NCBI RefSeq assembly: GCF_002979435.1 | Contig: NZ_PCOV01000002.1 | Location: 310,001 to 374,000, forward strand | Length of the DNA stretch: 64,000 bases | From: Microbacterium sp. MYb66 | Lineage (GTDB): Bacteria > Actinomycetota > Actinomycetes > Actinomycetales > Microbacteriaceae | Direction: 5' to 3' | Shown: in pieces, positions 7,990 to 15,240 of the stretch | Layout of the letters: every line of letters starts with the position of its first letter | How positions within the stretch are numbered: the stretch's first letter is position 1 | Program-made: the position numbers and the translations under genes | Notes under the pieces: generated by a model | The model's database searches: none | Told to the model about the DNA's origin: nothing | The model's input: only the letters and a program-made list of their open reading frames with translations

Positions 7990-8968
7990 GTCGGCGCTGC
8001 CTGAGCAGGAGGAGCACGAAGACCACGGCACCGACGACGCCGAGAATCAGCGAAACCGGCACCTCGAACGGCATGATGATCGTGCGCCCGATGATGTCGC
8101 ACACCGTGACGATCGCGATGCCGAGCAGGCACACCCACGGCAGGTTGCTGCGTAGATCGTCTCCGCGCACCATCGAGACGATGTTGGGCACGATCAGTCC
8201 CAGGAAGGGGAGGTTGCCCACGACCACCGTGACGACGCCGGTCGTCACCGCGATCAGCACCGTCCCGAGGAGGATGATCCGGTTGTAGTTCACGCCCACG
8301 TTCGTGGCGATCTCCTCGCCGAGCCCCGCGATGGTCAGCCGGTCGGCCACGAGGAACACGATCACTCCGATGACGGCGACGATCCACAGCATCTCGTACT
8401 GCCCGCGCATCACCGAGGTGAAGCTGCCGGCGAACCAGACGCCGATGATCTGCAGCGAGTTGGTGACCAGCGCGAGGTACGTCGACAGTGCACCGACGAC
8501 GGCGCCCAGCATGATGCCCACGATCGGGACGATGAGCGACGACCTGAGGGCCACGCGCCGGAGGAAGGCGAAGAACACCATCGTGCCGACGAAGGCCGCG
8601 AGCACGGCACCGGCCATGCGCAGCGGGAGCGAAGGCTGGGGCACGAGGATCATGACCATCAGGAGCCCGAGCCCCGCCCACTCCGTGGTTCCGGTGGTCG
8701 TCGGCTCGACGAAGCGGTTCTGGGTGAGCAGCTGCATCACGAGACCGGCCATCGCCATCGAGGCACCGGCGAGCACGAGTGCGATCGTGCGGGGCACGCG
8801 CGTGATCTGGAACATCTGGGCACCGTCGTCCGCGCCCGCGACGTCGTACACCCCTGTGAAGAGCGAGATCACGAGCAGCACGGCGACGATGAGCACGCCG
8901 ACGAGCAGCTTCACGTCGAAGAGCCGCCCGGCATGACGGGGCGGCGGAGCGATGTCGGTGGAGAGCAT
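7982..8968 (-). CDS. Iron-siderophore ABC transporter permease (FecCD family), first subunit
   Basis: A 328-residue FecCD permease beginning MLSTDIAPPP, with a first helix at about 20-40. Family motifs are RVPRTIALVLAGASMAMAG (the R-x-PR-x-L-A-x-x-x-G entry motif), QLLTQNRFVEPTTTG, and GNLPFLGLIVPNIVSMVRG close to the C terminus. It pairs with the next gene as a heterodimeric channel. TAG at 7982-7984 overlaps the start of that gene. It lies 48 nt downstream of the substrate-binding lipoprotein gene. The two permeases are clearly paralogous but distinct, as in FatCD/YclNO-type systems. Confidence 0.94.
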   Translation of the reverse strand: MLSTDIAPPPRHAGRLFDVKLLVGVLIVAVLLVISLFTGVYDVAGADDGAQMFQITRVPRTIALVLAGASMAMAGLVMQLLTQNRFVEPTTTGTTEWAGLGLLMVMILVPQPSLPLRMAGAVLAAFVGTMVFFAFLRRVALRSSLIVPIVGIMLGAVVGALSTYLALVTNSLQIIGVWFAGSFTSVMRGQYEMLWIVAVIGVIVFLVADRLTIAGLGEEIATNVGVNYNRIILLGTVLIAVTTGVVTVVVGNLPFLGLIVPNIVSMVRGDDLRSNLPWVCLLGIAIVTVCDIIGRTIIMPFEVPVSLILGVVGAVVFVLLLLRQRRRG

Positions 8969-9016
8969 GATGGCGGTGCGGCGGCATCCGGATCATCCGG
9001 ATGCCGCCGCGCGACG

Positions 9017-10012
9017 TCAGTTCGTCGCGCTCTTCTCGAGGGCGTCGGCGAGGTCGTTCAGGAACGTCGTGTACGTCTGGATGCCCTCGTTCAGGTAGGT
9101 GTCGGTGGGCATGTAGACGATCTGCTCGTCCTTCACCGCGGTGACTCCGGCGAGCGCCTCGGAGCTCTCCAGGATCTCGGCCGCCTGCACGTAGTCGGGG
9201 GTCTCGGCGGCGAACACGGCGTCGCGATCGAGCACGAGGATCCAGTCGGGATTCGAGGCGGCGATCGCCTCGACCGAGATCTCATCACCCTGATGGTCGT
9301 CGGTCGCATCGTCGACCTCGAGTGCGGGAGTGAGGCCGAGGATGTCGTAGATCGGACCGAGCGAGCGCCCGACGGTCGGGGCGAGGTAGCCGATCTCGCC
9401 GCCGGAGGTGTTCACGGCCATGACCGTGTCGGCGTCGTCGTAGGCGGCCTTGGCGCGTTCGACCGCGGCGTCGAAGTCGTCGACGAGCTTCTTCGCCTCG
9501 TCCTGCTTGCCGAAGACCTCGCCGAGCGCGGTGACCTGACGCTTGAGCTCCTCGTCGAAGGGCTCGCCCTCGCGCGGCTCGAGGTCGATGATCGTGGCGT
9601 CCGGCACGAGGTCGGCGATGGCGGCGTTGTGCTGAGTGAAGCGCTGACCGCTGATGATGAGGTCGGGCTCCACGGCGACGACCGCTTCGAGGTTCGGCTC
9701 GCTGTGCAGTCCGATGTCGACGATCTCATCGTCCTTCACGTAGGACACGGTCTCGGGCATGAGGGCGACCGCCCCGGCGGAGAGTTCCACACCCCAGTCG
9801 GAGAGCGTCTGGAAGGTGCGGTTGTCGAGAGCGACGACGGATGCCGGAGGAGTCGCGATCTCGTGCGTGCCGGTGTTGTCCTCGATCGTGACGGACGCGG
9901 CGGCCGGTTCGGTCTTCTCGGGTTCCGCCGTGCTGCCGGAGGCGCAGCCGGCGAGGGCGAGGAGGCCGACGAGTGCGGCGCTCGTGGCGGTGAGGGTTCT
10001 GGGCACGGACAT
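9017..10012 (-). CDS. Siderophore-binding lipoprotein (ABC substrate-binding protein)
   Basis: A 331-residue extracytoplasmic receptor. The chosen start MSVPRTLTAT has an AGGAG ribosome site 7 nt upstream and gives a standard signal peptide ending in the lipobox LALAGC, so the mature protein is lipid-anchored at that Cys. The mature part has the two-lobe TroA/FepB layout: PPASVVALDNRTFQTLSDWG near the start, then EPDLIISGQRFTQ, a long connecting helix, and a second lobe with ASNPDWILVLDRD. It resembles FatB/YclQ-type binding proteins for catecholate or petrobactin-like siderophores, but the ligand cannot be read. It is first in the operon and faces the IdeR box region. Confidence 0.93.
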   Translation of the reverse strand: MSVPRTLTATSAALVGLLALAGCASGSTAEPEKTEPAAASVTIEDNTGTHEIATPPASVVALDNRTFQTLSDWGVELSAGAVALMPETVSYVKDDEIVDIGLHSEPNLEAVVAVEPDLIISGQRFTQHNAAIADLVPDATIIDLEPREGEPFDEELKRQVTALGEVFGKQDEAKKLVDDFDAAVERAKAAYDDADTVMAVNTSGGEIGYLAPTVGRSLGPIYDILGLTPALEVDDATDDHQGDEISVEAIAASNPDWILVLDRDAVFAAETPDYVQAAEILESSEALAGVTAVKDEQIVYMPTDTYLNEGIQTYTTFLNDLADALEKSATN

Positions 10013-10095
10013 GGAGAGACTCCTGTTCTGCGGGATCGTCGCGCACACGAAGGGGCGCCGGACAGCGAGGTTAGGACACCCTTCCCTCGCTTTAT

Positions 10096-10114
10096 TTAGG
10101 TTAGCCTTACTTTA
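10096..10114 (+). promoter_or_regulatory. IdeR/DtxR iron box
   Basis: TTAGGTTAGCCTTACTTTA matches the 19-bp DtxR/IdeR consensus (TTAGGTTAGSCTAACCTAA) at 15 of 19 positions, including the TTAGGTTAG half. It covers the TAGCCT -10 (10102-10107) and the first base of the siderophore-interacting-protein ATG, and lies 84 bp from the divergent lipoprotein start. Iron-loaded IdeR would block the rightward leaderless transcript directly. Control of the leftward operon is likely but depends on where its promoter lies. Confidence 0.85.
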
Positions 10115-10881
10115 TGAGCGATACGAAATCCGGCTTCTCGATCGAGCGACGCGGCCTCGAGCTGCGCTTCCGCAACGTGACCCTGAGCGCACGCGAATGG
10201 CTGGCACCGGACTTCGTGCGCGTACGGCTGACGGGTTCCGACCTCGCCGGCTTCGACTCCCTCGGCTCCGACGACCACATGCGACTGTTCTTCCCCGCAG
10301 GGCCGGTCGGCTCGGTCGAGGAGCTGCGCGCGGCCCCGAGCCGGGAGTACACCCCGCTGGCCTGGGGCGAGGACTGGCTCGACGTCGAGTTCGCCGTGCA
10401 CGGTGATCAGGGCGTCGCCGCTCCATGGGCCGCGACCGCGCCGCTCGGATCCGCGATCGGCGTCGGCGGCCCCCGCGGGTCGGCCGTGCTGGTCGGCGAG
10501 CCCGATGCATGGCTGCTCGTGGGCGACGAGACGGCGATCCCCGCGATCCGCCGCTTCGCCGCGCGGATCCCCTCCGGCACCCCGGCACGCATCGTCGTGG
10601 AGACGGTCAATCAAGGCCGCGAGTTCGACATCGAGGCGCCGGTCGACATCGAGTGGCTGCACCGCGGCACGGCGCCGTCCGGCTCCGCCCTCATCGCTTT
10701 CCTCGAAGACCTGACCGCCGAGGACGCCGTGGGCTCCGATCCGTTCGTCTTCATCGCTGCCGAGCAGTCGATCGTCAAGCCGGGCAGGGCGCTGCTCGAT
10801 CGCTGGGGCGTCGATGCCGCGAACGCCGTGGTCAAGGGCTACTGGAAGCGCGACGAGGCCGAATACCACGCTCCGCACTGA
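10114..10881 (+). CDS. Siderophore-interacting protein (ferric-siderophore reductase)
   Basis: A 255-residue NAD(P)H-dependent flavin reductase that releases iron from imported ferric siderophores in the cytoplasm. The FAD-binding motif appears as SREYTPLAW (about 74-82), the isoalloxazine and phosphate region as GSAIGVGGPRGSAVL, and the C-terminal SIP domain as WLLVGDETAIPAIRRFA followed by EQSIVKPGRALLDRWG and KGYWKRDEAEYH. The -10 TAGCCT ends 6 nt before the ATG and there is no ribosome site, so the mRNA is probably leaderless. An IdeR box overlaps it. It is transcribed divergently from the importer and completes the uptake pathway. Confidence 0.93.
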   Translation: MSDTKSGFSIERRGLELRFRNVTLSAREWLAPDFVRVRLTGSDLAGFDSLGSDDHMRLFFPAGPVGSVEELRAAPSREYTPLAWGEDWLDVEFAVHGDQGVAAPWAATAPLGSAIGVGGPRGSAVLVGEPDAWLLVGDETAIPAIRRFAARIPSGTPARIVVETVNQGREFDIEAPVDIEWLHRGTAPSGSALIAFLEDLTAEDAVGSDPFVFIAAEQSIVKPGRALLDRWGVDAANAVVKGYWKRDEAEYHAPH

Positions 10882-10972
10882 CCCTGCCTCCGACGCCGCC
10901 GCTCTCTTGTCGGTGGAGGTGAGTACCGTGGTTCACGCCGTGGTCTCTCGCTGTCTCGAGGTTGGAGTGCTC

Positions 10973-11359
10973 ATGAAAGGTGACCGCCTGCAGCAGTGCG
11001 CGCGCGACCGCGCCGATGAACTGCCGGGATCTCGTCTCGAGCATCCCTTCGGTCCGGAATGGGACGTGTTCAAGGTGCGCGACAAGGTGTTCATGCTGCT
11101 CACCGCGGTCACCGGAGCGGAGATCGTGACCCTCAAGGCGGCGCCCGAAGACGGCGACGCGCTTCGCCGGCAGTTCGATGACATCACCCCCGGCTATCAC
11201 ATGAACAAGAAGCACTGGATCACACTCCGCCCGGGCGGGAAGCTGCCGCCGGATCTCGTCCGGGAGCTGGTGACCGAGTCGTACCTCCTCGTCGTGGAGA
11301 ACCTCCCCCGTCGCCAACGGCCCGTCGACCCCGCCAGCTTCGGGAAGATCGTCCCCTGA
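10973..11359 (+). CDS. MmcQ/YjbR family protein
   Basis: A 128-residue cytosolic protein of the MmcQ/YjbR fold, a double-wing relative of transcription-factor folds with no established enzymatic function. Characteristic features are the PGSRLEHPFGPEWDVFKV opening, then KVFMLLTAVTGAEIVTLKA, PGYHMNKKHWITLRPG and a final LVTESYLLVVENL. The ATG at 10973 is preceded by GGAG at a good distance; an earlier open frame from 10814 overlaps the preceding gene and lacks family sequence. It is followed 31 nt later by a VOC protein in the same direction. Confidence 0.9.
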   Translation: MKGDRLQQCARDRADELPGSRLEHPFGPEWDVFKVRDKVFMLLTAVTGAEIVTLKAAPEDGDALRRQFDDITPGYHMNKKHWITLRPGGKLPPDLVRELVTESYLLVVENLPRRQRPVDPASFGKIVP

Positions 11360-11390
11360 CCCTGTCGGACCCTTCTGCAACACTGGGGGC

Positions 11391-11795
11391 ATGGCTCTTC
11401 TGGATCATCTGGGCATCACCGTCGACGACCTCGAGCGCAGCCGGGCGCGGTTCCATCCTGTCCTCACCGCTCTCGGGTATCGGAGCGGGGGCGCGAACGA
11501 TCATTCGATCTCATGGAACAACGGCGACGAGACCGAGATCATCCTCTACACCTGGGATGAAGACTCCACCCCGCATCGGCATGGCCGCATCGGCTGGCAG
11601 CACATCGCCTTCGCCGTCCCGTCGCGGGACGAGGTCGAACGCCTGCACACGATCGCGCTGGATGCGGGGTGGACAGCCGTCCGCGAGCCCAAGGAGTACC
11701 CGCGCTACTCGGATCGGTACTACGCCTCGTTCGTCGAAGACGCCGACGGCATCCGGATCGAGTTCATGTATAACCCGCCGCGCGAGACGGCTTGA
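11391..11795 (+). CDS. VOC (glyoxalase/bleomycin-resistance fold) protein
   Basis: A 134-residue metal-dependent-fold protein with one VOC module pair. It opens MALLDHLGITVDDLERSRAR (first metal-ligand His at residue 7), continues with TEIILYTW, and has the second half GRIGWQHIAFAVPSRDEV, ending with DADGIRIEFMYNPP (C-terminal Glu ligand). The spacing of His, His and Glu fits a catalytic metal site, but the substrate is unknown. Its TGA lies inside the -35 (TTGACT) of the small gene that follows. The start is the ATG 17 nt after a short pyrimidine run; a weak -10 may make it leaderless. Confidence 0.85.
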   Translation: MALLDHLGITVDDLERSRARFHPVLTALGYRSGGANDHSISWNNGDETEIILYTWDEDSTPHRHGRIGWQHIAFAVPSRDEVERLHTIALDAGWTAVREPKEYPRYSDRYYASFVEDADGIRIEFMYNPPRETA

Positions 11796-11821
11796 CTCCC
11801 GGGCGTGTCGCGCCCTAGTGT
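11792..11821 (+). promoter_or_regulatory. Promoter of the 32-residue small gene
   Basis: TTGACT (11792-11797), an 18-bp spacer and TAGTGT (11816-11821). A transcript starting about 11828 would have a 42-nt leader with a GAGGAG ribosome site before the ATG at 11870. Confidence 0.55.
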
Positions 11822-11869
11822 GGCAAAGCTGTGCCGATCGGCGCAGCACGCCGGCCGAGGAGTCGACGG

Positions 11870-11968
11870 ATGACCGCCCAGCGGAACCTTCCCATCGCAG
11901 CGGTGTTGCCGTTTCAGCAGAAGCGCAATGACCGCTACGAGTCGTACCCTCCGGCGCGCGCCGTGTGA
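11870..11968 (+). CDS. 32-residue small protein or leader peptide upstream of rtcB
   Basis: This ORF begins MTAQRNLPIAAVLPFQ and ends YESYPPARAV. It has GAGGAG 8-9 nt before the ATG, a promoter at 11792-11821, and a strong terminator hairpin starting 17 nt after its stop, so it forms a complete small transcription unit. The sequence is mixed and balanced (QQKRND, RYESYPP) rather than low-complexity, which favours a real protein. It could also act as a leader peptide controlling read-through into rtcB. I do not recognise a family, and the role is unknown. Confidence 0.6.
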   Translation: MTAQRNLPIAAVLPFQQKRNDRYESYPPARAV

Positions 11969-11984
11969 CAGCATCCGCTCTCGC

Positions 11985-12017
11985 AACGCTCCGCACCGTC
12001 AGGTCCGGGGCGTTTTT
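11985..12017 (+). terminator. Intrinsic terminator between small gene and rtcB
   Basis: AACGCTCCG (11985-11993), a 12-nt loop and CGGGGCGTT (12006-12014) form a 9-bp stem with one G-U pair. Three further T follow, giving a run of five. It would end the small-gene transcript or attenuate rtcB, whose ATG is 54 nt on. Confidence 0.7.
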
Positions 12018-12070
12018 CCGTTGGAGAGCCCCCTGACCTGTGGCTGGACACCACCACAAGGAAAGGAATC

Positions 12071-13240
12071 ATGGAGAGGCTCTCCGCACGGCTGCTGTCG
12101 TGGGCGTCGCTGATCGACGAGAAGACACTCGCTCAGGCGCACACCACGGCTCGCATGCCGTTCATCCACCCGCACCTGGCGCTGATGCCGGATGCGCACC
12201 TCGGCAAGGGGGCGACGGTCGGCTCGGTCATCCCGACGCTCGGCGCGATCATCCCCGCGGCCGTCGGCGTCGACATCGGCTGCGGCATGATCGCCGTCCG
12301 CACCCGGTTCACGAGAAGCGACCTCGAAGGTCGCGACCTCGCCGAGCTCCGGGAGCAGATCGAGCGCGCCATCCCCTTGTCGGCCGGCCGGTACAACCGC
12401 AAAGTGGTCGCCACCGCCGAGCCCCGCATCGCCGAGCTCGAGGAGCTTGCCGAGAAGAGCGGGTTCGACCCTGCGACCTACGCCGGGAACTGGCGGCTGC
12501 AGCTGGGCACTCTCGGCTCGGGCAACCACTTCATCGAGGTGTCGGTCGACGAGCTCGACCGGGTCTGGCTGTTCCTGCACTCGGGTTCACGTGGTGTCGG
12601 CAACAAGATCGCCGGGCACCACATCGCGGTCGCCCAGCGGCTGGCGCGGCAGTGGTGGATCGAACTCCCCGACCCCGACCTGGCGTACCTGGTCGAGGGC
12701 ACGCCGGAGTTCACCCGGTACATCCGGGAGCTCCGGTGGGCCCAGCGCTTCGCCCTGCTCAACCGGGAGGAGATGATGGATCGGGTCATCCGACAGGTGT
12801 CGGAGTTCCTCGACACCGCGGTGGACGAGCAGGAGCGCATCAACTGCCACCACAACTTCACCGAGTCGGAGAAGCACTACGGCAAGCAGGTGTGGGTGTC
12901 GCGGAAGGGCGCGATCCAGGCGGGCGCCGGTCGCCCGGGGCTCATCCCCGGGTCGATGGGCACCGCCTCCTACGTGGTGGAGGGCCTCGGCGACCCGCAG
13001 TCGCTGAACTCCTCCCCGCACGGCGCGGGGCGGGAGTACTCCCGGTCGGCCGCGAGGCGGACGTTCACACACGACCAGCTGCGCGAGGCGATGACGGGTA
13101 TCGAGTTCCGTGACACGGACGCCTTCATCGACGAGATCCCGCAGGCGTACAAGCCGATCGACCGAGTGATGGCGGATGCCGCAGGCCTCGTGTCGATCCG
13201 ACACACGCTGAGGCAGCTCGTCAACGTGAAGGGCGACTGA
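12071..13240 (+). CDS. rtcB: RNA-splicing ligase RtcB
   Basis: A 389-residue GTP-dependent ligase joining 2',3'-cyclic phosphate (or 3'-phosphate) and 5'-hydroxyl RNA ends in RNA repair. Diagnostic segments are MPDAHLGKGATVGSVIP (about 39-55), GVDIGCGM (Asp68 and Cys71, Mn ligands), GTLGSGNHFIEV, LHSGSRGVGN (metal His), INCHHNFTE, and the guanylylation segment SPHGAGREYSR. Length matches the shorter bacterial RtcB type. The ATG has AGGAAAGGAATC in front. There is no archease, RtcA or RtcR next to it; instead a small ORF and terminator precede it, hinting at control by read-through. Confidence 0.96.
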   Translation: MERLSARLLSWASLIDEKTLAQAHTTARMPFIHPHLALMPDAHLGKGATVGSVIPTLGAIIPAAVGVDIGCGMIAVRTRFTRSDLEGRDLAELREQIERAIPLSAGRYNRKVVATAEPRIAELEELAEKSGFDPATYAGNWRLQLGTLGSGNHFIEVSVDELDRVWLFLHSGSRGVGNKIAGHHIAVAQRLARQWWIELPDPDLAYLVEGTPEFTRYIRELRWAQRFALLNREEMMDRVIRQVSEFLDTAVDEQERINCHHNFTESEKHYGKQVWVSRKGAIQAGAGRPGLIPGSMGTASYVVEGLGDPQSLNSSPHGAGREYSRSAARRTFTHDQLREAMTGIEFRDTDAFIDEIPQAYKPIDRVMADAAGLVSIRHTLRQLVNVKGD

Positions 13241-13245
13241 GCAGG

Positions 13246-13274
13246 GCCGGGCGGTGGGAACCCCACCGCCCGGC
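13246..13274 (+). terminator. Terminator-like hairpin after rtcB
   Basis: GCCGGGCGGTGGG (13246-13258) pairs perfectly with CCCACCGCCCGGC (13262-13274) around a 3-nt loop, starting 6 nt after the rtcB stop. There is no U-tract, which is common for actinobacterial terminators. Confidence 0.65.
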
Positions 13275-13422
13275 TCGTGCACGACCGCACGTCGGGGTGT
13301 GACTGCTCCTCCCCCGACATACGCGAAAACGTCTTTTCCCCCGTCCGCGGGGCACCGATATCTTCGCTGCTCGTGCTCTGGCAGGCTGGCGGAATCGATG
13401 CGACGATGACGGGGTGGGATTC

Positions 13423-13713
13423 ATGAATGACGCGCAGATCTGGACCATGATCGGGTCATTCACCGCGCTGATGTTCAGCACCCTGACCGTCGTGTCCACG
13501 CTGTTCATCCGCGTCGTCCGCAGCGAGATCGGCGGGCTCCGCAACGAGATGAACGGCCAGATCGGCGGCCTCCGCAACGAGATGAACGGCCAGATCGGCG
13601 GCCTCCGCAACGAGATGAACGCCCGCTTCGATGCGGTGAACACCCGCATCGACGGACTCGATCGCGACGTGCAGGCCATCGTGAAGCGCACGTTCGGCCT
13701 CGACCGCGACTGA
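13423..13713 (+). CDS. Small membrane-anchored coiled-coil protein with 11-residue repeats
   Basis: A 96-residue protein beginning MNDAQIWTMIGSFTALMF. One hydrophobic segment (about 6-27) is followed by nearly three copies of IGGLRNEMNGQ (about 36-66), then FDAVNTRIDGLDRDVQAIV, a heptad-like tail. The anchor plus coiled coil suggests a membrane-tethered oligomer; the function is unknown. GGTGGGATTC precedes the ATG; an in-frame GTG at 13414 would add three residues. The exact 33-bp DNA repeat behind the peptide repeat suggests variable copy number between strains. It stands alone between rtcB and an MFS gene on the other strand. Confidence 0.7.
   Translation: MNDAQIWTMIGSFTALMFSTLTVVSTLFIRVVRSEIGGLRNEMNGQIGGLRNEMNGQIGGLRNEMNARFDAVNTRIDGLDRDVQAIVKRTFGLDRD
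13528..13620 (+). repeat. 33-bp in-frame tandem repeat (2.8 copies)
   Basis: The units at 13528-13560, 13561-13593 and the partial 13594-13620 differ by a single base (ggcgggctcc versus ggcggcctcc). Each unit encodes IGGLRNEMNGQ. Such near-identity at DNA level points to recent duplication by slippage. Confidence 0.9.
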
Positions 13714-13725
13714 TCCGGTCGAGAG

Positions 13726-15186
13726 TCAGATGACCGGGGCGGCCTCGGTCTCGACCGACCGGTCGGTGAACGCCGTCTTCGGCACGAACACGAGGATCAC
13801 CGCGGCGACGAGCGCGGTGACGCCGCAGACGATCCACACCGTGAAGTAGCCGGCGAGAGATCCGGCGGTGCCCTCCGTCGCACCTGCCGTGCTCGCGACG
13901 CCGTGCAGCAGCGCGATGCCGAACACGCACGAGGCGATCGCCCCGCCCACGGTCTTCACCGAGTTGGTGAGCCCGGTCGCCACGCCCGTCTGCGAGGCGG
14001 GAGCGGCGGATGCCGCGGCTGCGGGGAGCGCTGCGACCAGCGCACCCGAGCCGAGCCCCACCACGACCATGTTCGTGATGACCTGCACGTATGTGTCATG
14101 GAACGGAAGGAAGAGGAGGAAGCCGACACCCACCAGGACCGAGGCTCCCATCAGCGTCACCCGCGGGCTGGCCCACCGCGCGACCGTCGGGAAGAGGAGC
14201 GCTCCCGCGATCATGGCGATGAGGTAGACGCCGATGATCAGCGATGTCGCGAAGCCGGTCGTCCCCAGACCGTAGCCGTACACCGTCGGGTCGGTGCGCG
14301 CGAACGTCGACAGCGGCGCCTGCGCCCCCAGCACGCTCACGCCGAAGAGTCCGGCAGTAAGGAAAACCGGGCCGAGCGCGGGCGAGCGGAACATGCGGAC
14401 GTCGATCAGCGGGTCATCGGATCGGAGCTCCCACAGCACGAATGGAACCACGAGCAGGACCCCGAGGATCACCACGGCCCACGACCACGGGTTGACCAGG
14501 CCGCCCTCGAGACGAAGCAGGCTGAGACCACCGGTGAAACAGACGAGCGCGAGCGAGATGAGCACGAGACCGACCGTGTCGAAGATCCCGCCGGTGGGCT
14601 CCGGCGATTCCTTGACCCCGAACAGGATCACGAAGAAGCAGACGACGATGAGGACCGCCGGCACCAGCAGCACGACGGCGAGGGGGAGCACATCGATGAG
14701 TGCACCACCGACGAGAGCACCGATGATCGCGCCGCCTTCGAGGGCCGCGACCAGGAGCCCGGCCGCCTTCGCCGTGATCGAGGAGCGCCCCTCCATGCGC
14801 CGCGAGCGCGACCAGATCAGCGCGATCTCGAGGGGGAGCCAGACCACGTAGAAGCCCATCAGCGCCCACGCCGCGAGGAACACCGCGAACGAATCGGTGA
14901 ACGGCAGCACGAGCGCGGCCGCGGCAGTGACGGCGGTCGAGATCAGCAGCATCCGCTTGTGGCCGACCATGTCGCCGAGCTTCGCGAAGGCAGGTACGAC
15001 GAGCGCCGACAGCATGAGCTGCGCGCCCTCGAGCCAGTTCACGTCGGCGTCGTGGATACCGAGATGGCGAGCGATGTCGGTGAGCATCGGCGTGTAGTAG
15101 CCCTGCAGCACACCGCTCGTGAACTCCACGAAAGCGAGGAAGCCGACGACGACGGCCAGGGTGCCCAGTGTGCGGGTGCGCGTCAT
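13726..15186 (-). CDS. MFS transporter, DHA2/EmrB-like
   Basis: A 486-residue cytoplasmic-membrane exporter with about 14 hydrophobic segments. It opens MTRTRTLGTLAVVVGFLAFV, carries the substrate-side YYTPMLTDIARHLG sequence, and the conserved loop KLGDMVGHKRMLLIS after the second helix (motif A, G-x-x-D-x-x-G-x-x-x). A central TGVATGLTNSVKTVGGAIA fits motif C-like antiporter sequence. AGGAG lies 9 nt before the ATG. It shares only general family likeness with the efflux gene at 1.2-2.6 kb. It overlaps nothing and has no adjacent regulator. The substrate is unknown; some relatives are annotated as drug exporters. Confidence 0.88.
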   Translation of the reverse strand: MTRTRTLGTLAVVVGFLAFVEFTSGVLQGYYTPMLTDIARHLGIHDADVNWLEGAQLMLSALVVPAFAKLGDMVGHKRMLLISTAVTAAAALVLPFTDSFAVFLAAWALMGFYVVWLPLEIALIWSRSRRMEGRSSITAKAAGLLVAALEGGAIIGALVGGALIDVLPLAVVLLVPAVLIVVCFFVILFGVKESPEPTGGIFDTVGLVLISLALVCFTGGLSLLRLEGGLVNPWSWAVVILGVLLVVPFVLWELRSDDPLIDVRMFRSPALGPVFLTAGLFGVSVLGAQAPLSTFARTDPTVYGYGLGTTGFATSLIIGVYLIAMIAGALLFPTVARWASPRVTLMGASVLVGVGFLLFLPFHDTYVQVITNMVVVGLGSGALVAALPAAAASAAPASQTGVATGLTNSVKTVGGAIASCVFGIALLHGVASTAGATEGTAGSLAGYFTVWIVCGVTALVAAVILVFVPKTAFTDRSVETEAAPVI

Positions 15187-15240
15187 CGCGTCTCCTGCTT
15201 CTCGTTCAGTTTCCGAGACCGGGTCTCGGGTCGGGTGAGA

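Noticed and set aside
13528..13620. CRISPR-like array
   Set aside because: The units are contiguous without spacers and encode a peptide repeat; no cas genes are present.
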